In this document: in pieces, positions 23,428 through 32,324 of the stretch
Layout of the letters: each line of letters begins with the position of its first letter
Numbering within the stretch: position 1 is the stretch's first letter
DNA from: Gemmatimonadota bacterium
GTDB lineage: Bacteria; Gemmatimonadota; Gemmatimonadetes; Gemmatimonadales; GWC2-71-9
Direction: 5' to 3'
Assembly: GCA_040388535.1 (NCBI GenBank)
Contig: JAZKBR010000006.1
Location: 1 to 47,086 of the forward strand
Length of the DNA stretch: 47,086 nt
Program-made: the position numbers and the translations under genes
Notes under the pieces: generated by a model
Told to the model about the DNA's origin: nothing
The model's database searches: none
Seen by the model: only the letters and a program-made list of their open reading frames with translations

Positions 23428-24401
23428 TCGAGCGGCTGCCGGTCGGCGTCGTCGGGGTGGGTGCCCTTGGGCGCCATCACGCCCGGCACTTCGCGTCGAT
23501 GCACGGCGCCGAGCTGGTGGGAGTCTATGACGCGGATCTCGCCCGTGCCGCCGCGGTGGCGGCCGAGGTTGGTTGCCGCGTGTTCGAGACGATCGACGGG
23601 CTGCTCGGTGCCGTCCGCGCCGTCTCGGTCGCCGTACCGACTTCGTATCATCGCAACGTCGGCCTCGAGTGTCTCGGCCGTGGCGTCTCGGTGTTGATGG
23701 AGAAGCCGATCACCGTGACGCTCGCGGAAGCAGACGAACTGCTGGCCGAAGCAGATCGTCACGGCGTGGTGTTCGCCGTCGGCCACATCGAACGATTCAA
23801 TCGTGCCGTGCGTGCGGCACAGACCGTCCTCGAGCGGCCGATCTTTCTCGAAGGCATCAGACTGGCACCGTTCCAGCCTCGCGGCACCGATGTCGCGGTC
23901 GTGCTCGACCTGATGATTCACGATCTCGATCTCGCAAATCATCTCGTGGGTGGCGTGGCCGCCGTCGATGTGCGCGCGAGTGGCGTCTCCGTGCTCTCGC
24001 CGCACCTCGACATGGTCAATGCGCGGGTAGAGTTCGCCGGCGGCGCCGTGGCATCGATGACGGCCTCTCGCGTGGCGCGCGATCGAGTGCGTCGCCTGCG
24101 GATCTTTCAGCCGTCGGGCTATGTATCGCTCGATCTCGCAACCGGCACCGGCTCCTTCATGCGGCTGCGCGATGGCTGGCGGCCGGGCACCGGGAGCAGT
24201 ATCGAGGAAATCGTCGAAACGGTCCCCCTCGAGGCTCCCGAAGCAGATGCCCTCGGACTGGAGCTCGCCGCCTTCGTGGCGGCGGTGCGCGGCGAACGCG
24301 CGGCCATCGTGAGCGCCGCCGAAGGCCGCAGTGCTCTCGCCCTCGCTCTTGACGTAACGGCGGCCGTCCAGCGTGCCCCGGTTCCTGCACTCGGGCGATG
24401 A
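23424..24401 (+). CDS. Gfo/Idh/MocA-family NAD-dependent oxidoreductase (GnnA-like by context)
   Basis: A 325-residue sugar-nucleotide-type dehydrogenase: Rossmann GVGALGRHHA (11-20), the EKP motif at 93-95, and MIHDLDLA with the probable catalytic His at 166. Between lpxA and lpxB this resembles GnnA of Acidithiobacillus ferrooxidans, which oxidises UDP-GlcNAc at C3 so that GnnB can transaminate it to UDP-GlcNAc3N, leading to all-amide lipid A. No GnnB-like aminotransferase is encoded here, so substrate and role are uncertain. The GTG start overlaps lpxA (GTGA); the stop overlaps lpxB (ATGA). Confidence 0.82.
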   Translation: MIERLPVGVVGVGALGRHHARHFASMHGAELVGVYDADLARAAAVAAEVGCRVFETIDGLLGAVRAVSVAVPTSYHRNVGLECLGRGVSVLMEKPITVTLAEADELLAEADRHGVVFAVGHIERFNRAVRAAQTVLERPIFLEGIRLAPFQPRGTDVAVVLDLMIHDLDLANHLVGGVAAVDVRASGVSVLSPHLDMVNARVEFAGGAVASMTASRVARDRVRRLRIFQPSGYVSLDLATGTGSFMRLRDGWRPGTGSSIEEIVETVPLEAPEADALGLELAAFVAAVRGERAAIVSAAEGRSALALALDVTAAVQRAPVPALGR

Positions 24402-25510
24402 ACCCGCGGATCCTGGTACTCGCGGGGGAGCCATCGGGCGACCTCCACGGCGGACGCGTCGTCACCGCGCTGCGAGAACGTTTTCCCGATGCCACCATCG
24501 ATGCGGTTGGTGGGCCGCGGATGGCGGCGGCTGGCGCCACGATCCGCCGCTCCATCGAAGGGCTCTCCGCGATGGGCCTGGTGGAAATCCTCGACAAGTT
24601 TCCCGCGCATATCCAGCTGCTCCGATCGCTGCGCCGCGATTTCGCGAACCGACGCTACGACCTCGTCATCCCGATCGACTATCCCGGCTTTCACCTGCGT
24701 GTCGCCGAGTCCGCGAAGCGGGAAGGGATCAAGGTGCTCTGGTATATCGCACCGCAGATCTGGGCATGGCGGCCGCAGCGCGCCGAACGCTTTTCCCACG
24801 CGGTCGATCGCCTCGCCGTGATTCTCCCCTTCGAGTCGAGCTTCTTTGGCCGGGTCGGCATCTCCACGGATTACGTCGGGCACCCACTCGTGGATGGCGA
24901 ACAGCTTCCCAGTCGCGAGGCATCACGGGCCGCGCTGGGGATTCCTGCCGGGGCCAGAGTGCTGGCGCTCTTTCCGGGGTCACGGCACGGCGAGATCCGC
25001 CGACTCTGGCCGGCGTATCGCGACGCCGCGCGCCGCGTCCTGGCGGCCGGCGGATGCTCCCACGTGCTGGTTGCTGCGACCGCCGACGGCTCCTATCCCG
25101 ACGCCGGGGAATTCACTCTGGTGGCCGATCGCGGCGAGCAGGTGCTCGCGGCGGCCGATGCGGTTCTGGCAAAGTCGGGCACGACCACGCTCGAGGCGGC
25201 CCTCGCCGACGTGCCGATGGTAGTGGCGTACCGGCTCAATCCGATCACGTTTGTGTTGCTGCGCCGACTGATCACCGTGCGCTGGGCGTCGCTGGTGAAT
25301 CTCGTGGCCGAACAGGAAGTCGTCCCGGAGTTGATTCAGGGGGCCGCGACTCCCGAAGCCCTCGCCCGCGCCGTGCTCCCGTTGCTCGATCCGGCCGGCG
25401 ACGCGGCGCGCACCCAGCGACGCGGCCTCGCCGAGGTGCGCCGACGACTCGGCGGACCCGGGGCGAGCGAACGACTCGCGGCCCTTGCCGGTCAGATGCT
25501 TGTCGCGTGA
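24398..25510 (+). CDS. lpxB: Lipid-A-disaccharide synthase LpxB
   Basis: A 370-residue GT19 glycosyltransferase that joins UDP-diacylglucosamine and lipid X into the lipid A disaccharide. Family motifs: AGEPSGDLHGGRV (9-21), PQIWAWRPQR, GHPLVD and LFPGSRHGEIRRLWP, then KSGTTTLEAAL in the nucleotide-binding domain. It overlaps its neighbours (ATGA, GTGA). Confidence 0.95.
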   Translation: MNPRILVLAGEPSGDLHGGRVVTALRERFPDATIDAVGGPRMAAAGATIRRSIEGLSAMGLVEILDKFPAHIQLLRSLRRDFANRRYDLVIPIDYPGFHLRVAESAKREGIKVLWYIAPQIWAWRPQRAERFSHAVDRLAVILPFESSFFGRVGISTDYVGHPLVDGEQLPSREASRAALGIPAGARVLALFPGSRHGEIRRLWPAYRDAARRVLAAGGCSHVLVAATADGSYPDAGEFTLVADRGEQVLAAADAVLAKSGTTTLEAALADVPMVVAYRLNPITFVLLRRLITVRWASLVNLVAEQEVVPELIQGAATPEALARAVLPLLDPAGDAARTQRRGLAEVRRRLGGPGASERLAALAGQMLVA

Positions 25511-26139
25511 AGATTCCAGTACCCGCGAGTGTGGTCCGCGTCGTCGGTGGGCCGGTCGTCCGCGCCCTGGCGCGCTCCTGGCACATCCGCCAGCACCACG
25601 CGGAACGATGGCATCAGCTGCGCGCGTCGGGGACCCCCTACATTTATCTGCTATGGCACGAGGCACTCCTGCCGCTGCTCTGGCAGCATCGTGCCCAGGG
25701 GATCGCCATCGTGGTCAGTGAAGCGCGCGAGGGTGGTTACCTGGGCGATTTCGCCACCAGCATCGGGTACCGTTTGCTGCCGGGCTCCTCGACTCGTGGC
25801 GGTCTGCGCGCCCTTCGCGGAGCTGTCCGCATCCTCCACGACAACGTGCCGGTGGCGTTCACTCCCGATGGTCCGCGGGGCCCCCGGCGCGAGGTCAAGC
25901 CCGGCATTGTGCGCGCGGCGCAACGTGTGGGCGCGCGAATTCTCCCGCTGCATGCCGAGGTCGATCGTGCCTGGCGACTCCGCTCATGGGACCGGATGGT
26001 GATTCCGAAGCCGGGAGCATCGGTTCGAGTGGGCTATGGTGAACCGTTCGCCGTGGATCCCGGGCCCGATGGGCTCGCGCGCGGGATTGCACGCTGCGAG
26101 TCGGCGCTGATCGCGCTTGAGTCGGAGTTGCACGCCTGA
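25507..26139 (+). CDS. DUF374 lysophospholipid-type acyltransferase
   Basis: A 210-residue protein of the DUF374 family. It has LLWHEALLPLLWQHR with the conserved His, SEAREGGYLGDF, and FTPDGPRGPRREVKPGI, which match the family's acyltransferase-like motifs. Between lpxB and lpxK it is a candidate for lipid A or phospholipid acylation; many Gram-negatives outside the Enterobacteria carry it in lpx clusters. GTG 25507 is the start because it overlaps the lpxB stop (GTGA) and fits the family N-terminus; the frame is open much further upstream but only as a shadow of lpxB. Confidence 0.85.
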   Translation: MKIPVPASVVRVVGGPVVRALARSWHIRQHHAERWHQLRASGTPYIYLLWHEALLPLLWQHRAQGIAIVVSEAREGGYLGDFATSIGYRLLPGSSTRGGLRALRGAVRILHDNVPVAFTPDGPRGPRREVKPGIVRAAQRVGARILPLHAEVDRAWRLRSWDRMVIPKPGASVRVGYGEPFAVDPGPDGLARGIARCESALIALESELHA

Positions 26140-27176
26140 TGCCGCGCCGTCGTGGTGATGGTCATCGCCTGATTCGCTGGCTCTGGACCAGCGGCCGACT
26201 CGATGCCCGGCTTGCCCGCGCCGCACTACTGCCGGCCGGTGGGCTGTGGCGACTCGGGATGAACGTGCGGGGACTGGCGTATCAGCGGGGCTGGCTCGCG
26301 ACCCACGAGATGCCGCTGCCCACCATCGCGATTGGCAACCTCACTGTGGGTGGCTCGGGGAAGACCCCGATCGCCGGCTGGGTCGCCGAGCACTATCTCG
26401 CGGCGGGGCACCGGCCGGGCATCCTCTTGCGCGGTGTGGGGGGCGATGAAACGCTGGTGCATCGCGAAGCCTTGCCGGGTGCCGTCGTGGTGCCGAACGC
26501 CGATCGTCGCGCGGGGGCAGTCGAGGCCGTGGCCCAGGGCGCCGACGTGCTGGTCCTCGACGACGCGTTCCAGCGACTCGATGTGGCGCGCGACCTCAAC
26601 ATCTGCGTCGTCAGTGCCGAGACGCGGCGTGCAGTGCGCTGGCCATTGCCAGCCGGACCATGGCGCGAATCGCCCGTTGCCCTCGAGCGTGCCGACGCGC
26701 TCATCGTTACCCGCAAACGCGCCGACCTGGCCACGGCGCAATCGGTGGCGGAGGAGTTCGGCCGGCTGGTGCAGGGGCCGACTGCGATTGCCCGGCTCGA
26801 TCTTGCCGTATTGCGCGGGCTGGTAAGTGGGGCGGAGCGACCGGTCTCGTCGCTCGAAGGGAAGCGCGTGGTGGCTGCCAGTGCCATCGCCGATCCGGAT
26901 GCCTTCGTGACCCAGTTGAAGCGCACCGGGGCCCAGGTCCAGGTCGCCACCTGGAAAGACCACCATCAGTTTCGCGATGAGGACGTCGCGTGGCTGGCGC
27001 ATGCCTCGCGGCGTGCCGATCATGTGGTGATGACGGCCAAGGATGCCGTGAAGCTCAGGGCCCGCTGGCCTGTCAGTGTGCCGGAGCCGCTGGTTGCTAC
27101 ACTCGCCGTGACCTTCGAATCCGGCGAGGCCACTCTCAGGGAAGCGCTCGACCTCGTGGTCGCCCGCCTCCGCTGA
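26139..27176 (+). CDS. lpxK: Tetraacyldisaccharide 4'-kinase LpxK
   Basis: A 345-residue membrane-bound P-loop kinase that phosphorylates the lipid A disaccharide at 4'. An amphipathic N-terminal region precedes IAIGNLTVGGSGKTP (64-77, Walker A). Further family marks are VLVLDDAFQRLDVARDLN, PAGPWRE and KDHHQF. The start overlaps the previous stop by one base (TGATG). It closes the lpx operon; a 42-base gap with a small hairpin follows. Confidence 0.93.
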   Translation: MPRRRGDGHRLIRWLWTSGRLDARLARAALLPAGGLWRLGMNVRGLAYQRGWLATHEMPLPTIAIGNLTVGGSGKTPIAGWVAEHYLAAGHRPGILLRGVGGDETLVHREALPGAVVVPNADRRAGAVEAVAQGADVLVLDDAFQRLDVARDLNICVVSAETRRAVRWPLPAGPWRESPVALERADALIVTRKRADLATAQSVAEEFGRLVQGPTAIARLDLAVLRGLVSGAERPVSSLEGKRVVAASAIADPDAFVTQLKRTGAQVQVATWKDHHQFRDEDVAWLAHASRRADHVVMTAKDAVKLRARWPVSVPEPLVATLAVTFESGEATLREALDLVVARLR

Positions 27177-27191
27177 CGCACAACACCCCAG

Positions 27192-27206
27192 GGTCCGCGA
27201 CGGACC
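27192..27206 (+). promoter_or_regulatory. Small perfect hairpin before gdhA ribosome site
   Basis: GGTCCG-CGA-CGGACC is a perfect 6-bp stem with a 3-base loop, placed immediately before the GGAG site of gdhA. It could affect ribosome access or mark the 3' end of the lpx transcript; no U-tract is adjacent apart from ATTTT 4 bases later. Confidence 0.35.
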
Positions 27207-27218
27207 GGAGATTTTCCC

Positions 27219-28529
27219 ATGTCCAGCAGCAAAGGCGCGAAGGCGAAGCCACTCATCAAGCCGGATCGGGACCGCCGGTTTGCCTCCGAGGAGAATCCGT
27301 TCGAGGCGATGATGTCGCGCTTCGACATTGCCGCGACGCACCTGAAGCTCGAACCCGGACTGTACAAGGTGCTTCGCGCCCCCGAGAAGCAGCTCATCGT
27401 GTCGGTCCCGATCAAGCGGGACAACGGCGAGATCGAAGTCTTCACCGGCATCCGGGTGTTGCATAACACCTCGCGCGGCCCGGCGAAGGGCGGCATTCGC
27501 TTCGACCTCAATGTGACGCTCGACGAGGTCAAGGCACTCGCGGCGTGGATGACCTGGAAGTGTGCCGTGGTCAACCTGCCGTTCGGCGGCGCCAAGGGCG
27601 GCGTGATCTGTGACCCGACCACGATGTCCGACGGGGAACTCGAACGCGTCACTCGCCGTTACACCTCGGCGATCATTGACCTGCTCGGCCCTGACTCCGA
27701 CGTCCCGGCACCCGACGTGAATACCAACGAGCGGGTCATGGCATGGATCATGGACACCTACTCGATGCACAAGCGGCACACGGTGACTGCCGTCGTGACC
27801 GGGAAGCCGATCGCAATGGGCGGCTCGCTCGGGCGGCGCGATGCCACCGGCCGCGGTTGCCTGGTTGTCACCAAGCGCGCGCTGCAGCGGCGCAAGCAGA
27901 AGGTGGCGGGCGCGACCGTTGCCGTGCAGGGTTTCGGCAATGTCGGCTCGACGGCCGCGCGGCTGATGCAGGCCGAAGGAATGAAGATCATCGCGGTGAG
28001 CGACAAGAGCGGGGGCGTGCACAACCCCAAGGGGCTCGACGTTGCCGACGTGCTCGAATGGCTCAAGAAGCATCGCGTGCTCGAGGGCTACCCGAAGGGG
28101 AAGCCGATCTCCAACGAGGAGCTGCTGACGCTGAAGTGCGACGTGCTCGTGCCGGCAGCGCTCGAAAACGTCATCACCAGCAAGAACGCGCATCAGATTC
28201 AGGCGAAGATCATCTGTGAAGGCGCCAACGGCCCCACGACGGCACAGGCCGACGCGATTCTCGAGGAGAAGGGGATCTACGTGATTCCCGATATTCTCGC
28301 GAATGCCGGCGGCGTGACGGTCTCGTATTTCGAATGGGTCCAGGATCGCGGCGGCTATTTCTGGGATGAAGAGACCGTCAACGAACGCCTCGAGAAGATC
28401 ATGATCAAGGCGTTCGACGAGGTCTCGGAGATGTCGGAGAAGCATTCGGTGTCGATGCGGATCGGGGCCTACATGCTCTCGATCGACCGGGTTGCCGCTA
28501 TGCACCGCCTCCGCGGAATGTATGCCTGA
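27219..28529 (+). CDS. gdhA: Glu/Leu/Phe/Val-family glutamate dehydrogenase
   Basis: A 436-residue dehydrogenase interconverting glutamate and 2-oxoglutarate plus ammonia. Substrate-site lysines lie in GPAKGGIRF (Lys90), MTWKCAVV (Lys114) and PFGGAKGG (Lys126, catalytic). [16 protein letters not shown] follows, and the Rossmann motif VQGFGNVGS is near 236-244. Coenzyme preference was not assigned. A lysine-rich N-terminal tail of about 20 residues is unusual but short. GGAG at 27207-27210 serves the ATG. The stop overlaps rlmH (TGATG). Confidence 0.93.
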   Translation: MSSSKGAKAKPLIKPDRDRRFASEENPFEAMMSRFDIAATHLKLEPGLYKVLRAPEKQLIVSVPIKRDNGEIEVFTGIRVLHNTSRGPAKGGIRFDLNVTLDEVKALAAWMTWKCAVVNLPFGGAKGGVICDPTTMSDGELERVTRRYTSAIIDLLGPDSDVPAPDVNTNERVMAWIMDTYSMHKRHTVTAVVTGKPIAMGGSLGRRDATGRGCLVVTKRALQRRKQKVAGATVAVQGFGNVGSTAARLMQAEGMKIIAVSDKSGGVHNPKGLDVADVLEWLKKHRVLEGYPKGKPISNEELLTLKCDVLVPAALENVITSKNAHQIQAKIICEGANGPTTAQADAILEEKGIYVIPDILANAGGVTVSYFEWVQDRGGYFWDEETVNERLEKIMIKAFDEVSEMSEKHSVSMRIGAYMLSIDRVAAMHRLRGMYA

Positions 28530-28996
28530 TGCAGTTGCACCTCCTCGCGGTTGGCAAGCTCCGGCCCGCCTTCCGCGAGGCGTGTGACGAGTACCTCCGT
28601 CGCCTCCGGCGCGTCGTGGCCGTGACCGAGCGCGAAGTGCGCGAAGCGGGGCGGGCGGGGAGCGTGGCACAACAGCAAACGGACGAGGGAAAGCGATTGC
28701 TCGAGGCGCTGCCGGACGATACCGACCTGACGCTGCTCGATCTTGACGGTGAACCCTGGTCGAGCGAGCAAGTGGCCGAACAGCTGCAACGGTGGCGGCT
28801 GCGCGGTCGCGATCACGCACTCGTGATCGGTGGCGCGGTCGGGGTGGCGCCCACGCTCCGCCAGCGCGCTACTTCCAGCTGGAGCCTCGGCCCGCTGACG
28901 CTACCGCACGAACTCGCGCGCGTCGTGGTCGCCGAGCAGCTCTATCGAGCGACGACCATTCTCAACGGTGAACCGTATCACAAGGGGAATCGGTGA
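28529..28996 (+). CDS. rlmH: 23S rRNA (pseudouridine1915-N3)-methyltransferase RlmH
   Basis: A 155-residue SPOUT methyltransferase modifying helix 69 of 23S rRNA. Family marks are LHLLAVGKL at the N-terminus, LVIGGAVGV in the knot, and a C-terminus SLGPLTLPHELARVVVAEQLYRA ending in PYHKG. Length equals E. coli RlmH. It overlaps gdhA by one base (TGATG), and bshC begins at its stop. Confidence 0.94.
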   Translation: MQLHLLAVGKLRPAFREACDEYLRRLRRVVAVTEREVREAGRAGSVAQQQTDEGKRLLEALPDDTDLTLLDLDGEPWSSEQVAEQLQRWRLRGRDHALVIGGAVGVAPTLRQRATSSWSLGPLTLPHELARVVVAEQLYRATTILNGEPYHKGNR

Positions 28997-30498
28997 TGCG
29001 GGTATTCTCTCACCCCGTAATCCCGGGCGCGGCCATCGCGCCTCGCGCCGCGACCTGGTCTGATTTGCTCACGCCGGCCTTGCTGCAGGTCCCGGGCACC
29101 GAAGCGGCGATCGCCGCCCTCCATGCTCCGGGAGCGCTCGTTGTCACCACGGGCCAGCAGCCTGGCCTCTTCGGCGGCCCGCTGTACACCGTGCACAAGG
29201 CACTTGGGGCGGCGGCACTCGCGGCCGAACTCTCGGCACGCTGGAAGCGTCCTGTCGTCCCGCTCTTCTGGCTCGCCGGTGACGATCATGATTTCGCCGA
29301 GGCGAGCACGGCGTCGTGGCTCGATGCCGATGGGGCATTGCAGGAGTGGCATCTCGCACCGCGCGACGCGGCGGCGCCGCAACGCTCGATGGCCCGTGAA
29401 CCGCTGCCAGCCGAAATCCTCAGCGGCCTCCGCACGCTTGAGCAGAGCCTTCCTGGCGGCGAGGAGCGCGATGCGACGCTGACCTGGCTGCGGCGCCATT
29501 ACGTACCGGGGCACACGCTGCATTCGGCGTACGCCGGGGCGATTGCCGAGCTGCTGGCGCCGTGGGGCATTCTCTGTATCGACCCAACCGGCACCGCATT
29601 CAAGCGGGCGCAAGTGCCGCTGCTGACCCGCGCGCTCGAGCGCGCCAGCGAACTCGACGCCGCACTCGCTGCGCTTCCGGACGCCGGAACCGGCATCGCG
29701 GCTGGAGAGGGAGCCACCCTCGTCTTCTACGAACACGAGTCGGGACGTGACCGTTTGCTGGTGGACGGCGACGGCTTTCGCGGGCGTCGTACCGGCGTGC
29801 ACTTCACCCGTGACACGCTGCTCGCGGAACTCGCCGCATATCCTGAGCGATGGTCGGCGAACGTGCTGCTGCGCCCTGTTGTCGAAGCGGCGCTGCTCCC
29901 CACTGTGGCCTACGTCGCCGGCCCGGGCGAGTATCGCTACCTGACCCGGCAGGCCGCCACCCTCTATCCGTTACTGGACGTCGCCCCGCAGGTCCCGGTG
30001 CCGCGCTGGACCGGAACCGTGGTTGAACCGTGGGCCGAGCGTCTCCTCGATCGACTCGGTCTCTCCCTCGAAGCGCTCCTCGATGATGACGGCGCCGTCG
30101 GACGCGGGATCCTGCGTCGCGACCTCCCCGACGAAATCCCGATGGCGCTGGGCCAGCTCCGCGATGCCATCGCCGCTACCACCAGCACGCTGACCTCCGC
30201 GGGACGAAAGATCGATGCGGTGCTCGATCGGGCGATCGCTTCACGTCAGCGGCGGCTATCACAGGTTGCGGACGACCTCGAGCGCGTGCTCGAACGACAC
30301 CTCCGCAAGCGTGGCGATATCGCGTATGCCCAATACCTCCGGCTGCGGAACGCCCTGCGACCGCGCGGCGCGCCGCAGGAGCGGGTCTTGAGCGTGCCTT
30401 CGCTGCTCGCGCGGCACGGCACCGGCTGGCTCGAGGGAGTACGTGCAGCGGCGACTGTCTGGGCCGCTGGCCTCGAGACCGATCCCGGCGAGAGATAG
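28996..30498 (+). CDS. bshC: Bacillithiol biosynthesis cysteine-adding enzyme BshC
   Basis: BshC joins cysteine to GlcN-malate in the last step of bacillithiol synthesis. The 500-residue protein has the signature VVTTGQQPGLFGGPLYTVHK near residue 50, LAGDDHDFAE, and the class-I synthetase-like core followed by a C-terminal coiled coil (about 385-440). bshA and bshB are not in the window. ATG 28996 overlaps the rlmH stop (TGATG); a GTG three bases earlier is an equivalent start. Confidence 0.92.
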   Translation: MRVFSHPVIPGAAIAPRAATWSDLLTPALLQVPGTEAAIAALHAPGALVVTTGQQPGLFGGPLYTVHKALGAAALAAELSARWKRPVVPLFWLAGDDHDFAEASTASWLDADGALQEWHLAPRDAAAPQRSMAREPLPAEILSGLRTLEQSLPGGEERDATLTWLRRHYVPGHTLHSAYAGAIAELLAPWGILCIDPTGTAFKRAQVPLLTRALERASELDAALAALPDAGTGIAAGEGATLVFYEHESGRDRLLVDGDGFRGRRTGVHFTRDTLLAELAAYPERWSANVLLRPVVEAALLPTVAYVAGPGEYRYLTRQAATLYPLLDVAPQVPVPRWTGTVVEPWAERLLDRLGLSLEALLDDDGAVGRGILRRDLPDEIPMALGQLRDAIAATTSTLTSAGRKIDAVLDRAIASRQRRLSQVADDLERVLERHLRKRGDIAYAQYLRLRNALRPRGAPQERVLSVPSLLARHGTGWLEGVRAAATVWAAGLETDPGER

Positions 30499-30507
30499 CC
30501 TCGTCTC

Positions 30508-30744
30508 ATGTCCCTCATCGGGATTGCGCTTCTCGTCGCGCTGGCCATCCCGATCATCTCGATCGTGGTGAGCGGCCCCATCGGGCGGCGGTTCGTGCGC
30601 GGCAGGGAAGCGGACCTTCGCCCCGCACCGCGCGATGCTGAGGAACTGGCCGAGCTCCGCCGACGGATCGATCAGCTGGAGGGCGACGTCGATATCCTCC
30701 ATAGCCTGCTCACTCAGCTTCGTGAAGAGATGGAATCGCGATGA
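30508..30744 (+). CDS. Small single-pass membrane protein with coiled coil
   Basis: A 78-residue protein: one membrane segment (about 3-24, IGIALLVALAIPIISIVV) and a basic turn, then a C-terminal acidic coiled coil (EELAELRRRIDQLEGDVDIL). The layout is like PspB or divisome-type small proteins, but no family is recognised. It lies 9 bases after bshC and overlaps murJ (ATGA), suggesting a role at the membrane together with its neighbours. Confidence 0.75.
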   Translation: MSLIGIALLVALAIPIISIVVSGPIGRRFVRGREADLRPAPRDAEELAELRRRIDQLEGDVDILHSLLTQLREEMESR

Positions 30745-32324
30745 AGGCTCCCAACCGCGGTTCCTATTTCGTCGCCGCCGGCATTCTCCTCAGTCGGCTT
30801 GCGGGGCTGGTCCGCCAACGGATCTTCTCCAAGTACCTCGGAATCTCGGAGGCGTCCGATATCTGGAACGCGGCGTTCCGGATTCCCAACTTCCTCCAGA
30901 ATCTCTTCGGCGAAGGTGCGCTCTCCGCCTCGTTCATTCCGAGCTACTCGCGCCTGCTGGGCGAGGGGCGCGACGAGGAGGCCCGCCGCCTCGCCGGCGC
31001 CGTCCTCTCCCTCCTTGCCGCAACCGTGGCGATTCTCGTGCTGGCCGGCGAACTCGCCACCCCATGGCTCGTCGACCTGATCGTTCCCAGATTCACCCCC
31101 GAATCGCGCGACATCACCACCACCCTCGTCCGGATCCTCTTCCCGGCCGCTGGTCTGCTCGTACTCTCCGCGTGGTGTCTCGGCGTTCTCAACTCGCATC
31201 GCAAGTTCCTGCTCTCCTACGCCGCGCCAGTTGTCTGGAATGCCACCATCATCCTGACGGTGGTCCTCGGCGCGGCCGGGAAGAGCGAGATGCGATTCGT
31301 CGTCGTCGCTGCCTGGGGCGCCGTGTTCGGGTCGTTCCTGCAGATCGCCGTGCAGTGGCCGGTGGTCCGGCAGGTCGGTGGTGCGATCCGGCCGCAGAAC
31401 TGGCGCGGCGTGGAAGGGGTCCCGCAGGTGGTCCACTCCTTCCTGCCGAACCTGATTTCGCGTGGCGCCAATCAGATCAGTGCCCTGATCGACGTCTGGA
31501 TCGCCGGATTCATTCCTGGCGCGATCACGGCGATGGGCAACGCCCAGGTGCTCTACACCCTGCCGGTCTCGTTGTTCGGGATGGCGATCTCGGCCGCCGA
31601 ATTGCCCGAGATGTCGCGCGAGCGGGGTGACCCCGAAGCGATCGCACAGGCGCTGCGCGTGCGACTCGATGCGGCCACCCAGCGGCTGGCCTACTACATC
31701 ATCCCATCCGCAGTCGGTTTCATCTGTCTCGGCGGGGTCATTTCCGCCGCGGTCTTTCAGTCCGGCAAATTCAATCACGCCGACAGCCAGTATGTCTGGA
31801 TCGTACTCGCGGGTTCTGCAATCGGGTTGCTCGCGTCGACCCTCGGCCGACTGTATGCCTCTACCTTCTACGCGCTGCACGACACGACGACGCCGCTGCG
31901 CTGCGGACTCGTCCGTATCGTCCTCACTGGCGTCCTCGGTCTGCTGGCCGCGCGCGTGATGCCGGGTCTGCTCGGAATAGACCAGAAGTGGGGTGCAGCC
32001 GGCATCACGGCGACGGCCGGGATTGCCGGATGGATCGAGTTCATGCTGCTCCGCCGTGGTCTCCGCCGTCGGCTCGGCAATTTCTCGCTTCCGCGCACCG
32101 AGCTGGCCAAGCTCTGGACCGCGGCCGTCATCTCGGGGGCAGCGAGCACCGCGATGCGACTCGTGCTCCCCGATGGCGCTGCTCCGATTCCCGTCCTGCT
32201 CGCAACCGTTCCGTTGAACGCTGTGGTCTTTCTCGGTATCACCACGGGGCTGGACATCCCGGAGTCCGCCGTGCTGACCGGGCGGATCCGCAGGGTGGCA
32301 GCACGACTCTGGAGCCGGCCGTGA
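30741..32324 (+). CDS. murJ: Lipid II flippase MurJ
   Basis: A 527-residue MOP-superfamily transporter with about 14 membrane segments that moves lipid II to the periplasmic face. Family marks include GILLSRLAGLVRQRIFSKYLG, AFRIPNFLQNLFGEGALSASFIP and the TM-2 basic residues. The start overlaps the small membrane-protein stop (ATGA), and the stop overlaps uvrC (GTGA). Confidence 0.95.
   Translation: MKAPNRGSYFVAAGILLSRLAGLVRQRIFSKYLGISEASDIWNAAFRIPNFLQNLFGEGALSASFIPSYSRLLGEGRDEEARRLAGAVLSLLAATVAILVLAGELATPWLVDLIVPRFTPESRDITTTLVRILFPAAGLLVLSAWCLGVLNSHRKFLLSYAAPVVWNATIILTVVLGAAGKSEMRFVVVAAWGAVFGSFLQIAVQWPVVRQVGGAIRPQNWRGVEGVPQVVHSFLPNLISRGANQISALIDVWIAGFIPGAITAMGNAQVLYTLPVSLFGMAISAAELPEMSRERGDPEAIAQALRVRLDAATQRLAYYIIPSAVGFICLGGVISAAVFQSGKFNHADSQYVWIVLAGSAIGLLASTLGRLYASTFYALHDTTTPLRCGLVRIVLTGVLGLLAARVMPGLLGIDQKWGAAGITATAGIAGWIEFMLLRRGLRRRLGNFSLPRTELAKLWTAAVISGAASTAMRLVLPDGAAPIPVLLATVPLNAVVFLGITTGLDIPESAVLTGRIRRVAARLWSRP

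Noticed and set aside
26226-28820. An 864-codon open frame on the minus strand across lpxK, gdhA and rlmH
   Set aside because: It is a shadow of three clear genes; the high GC third-position bias suppresses stops on the opposite strand. Its product is rich in His, Arg and Gly without any domain.
31988-32320. A 111-residue N-terminal extension of UvrC
   Set aside because: It overlaps murJ in another frame and reads as Arg-rich nonsense; the GTG at 32321 gives the family N-terminus.
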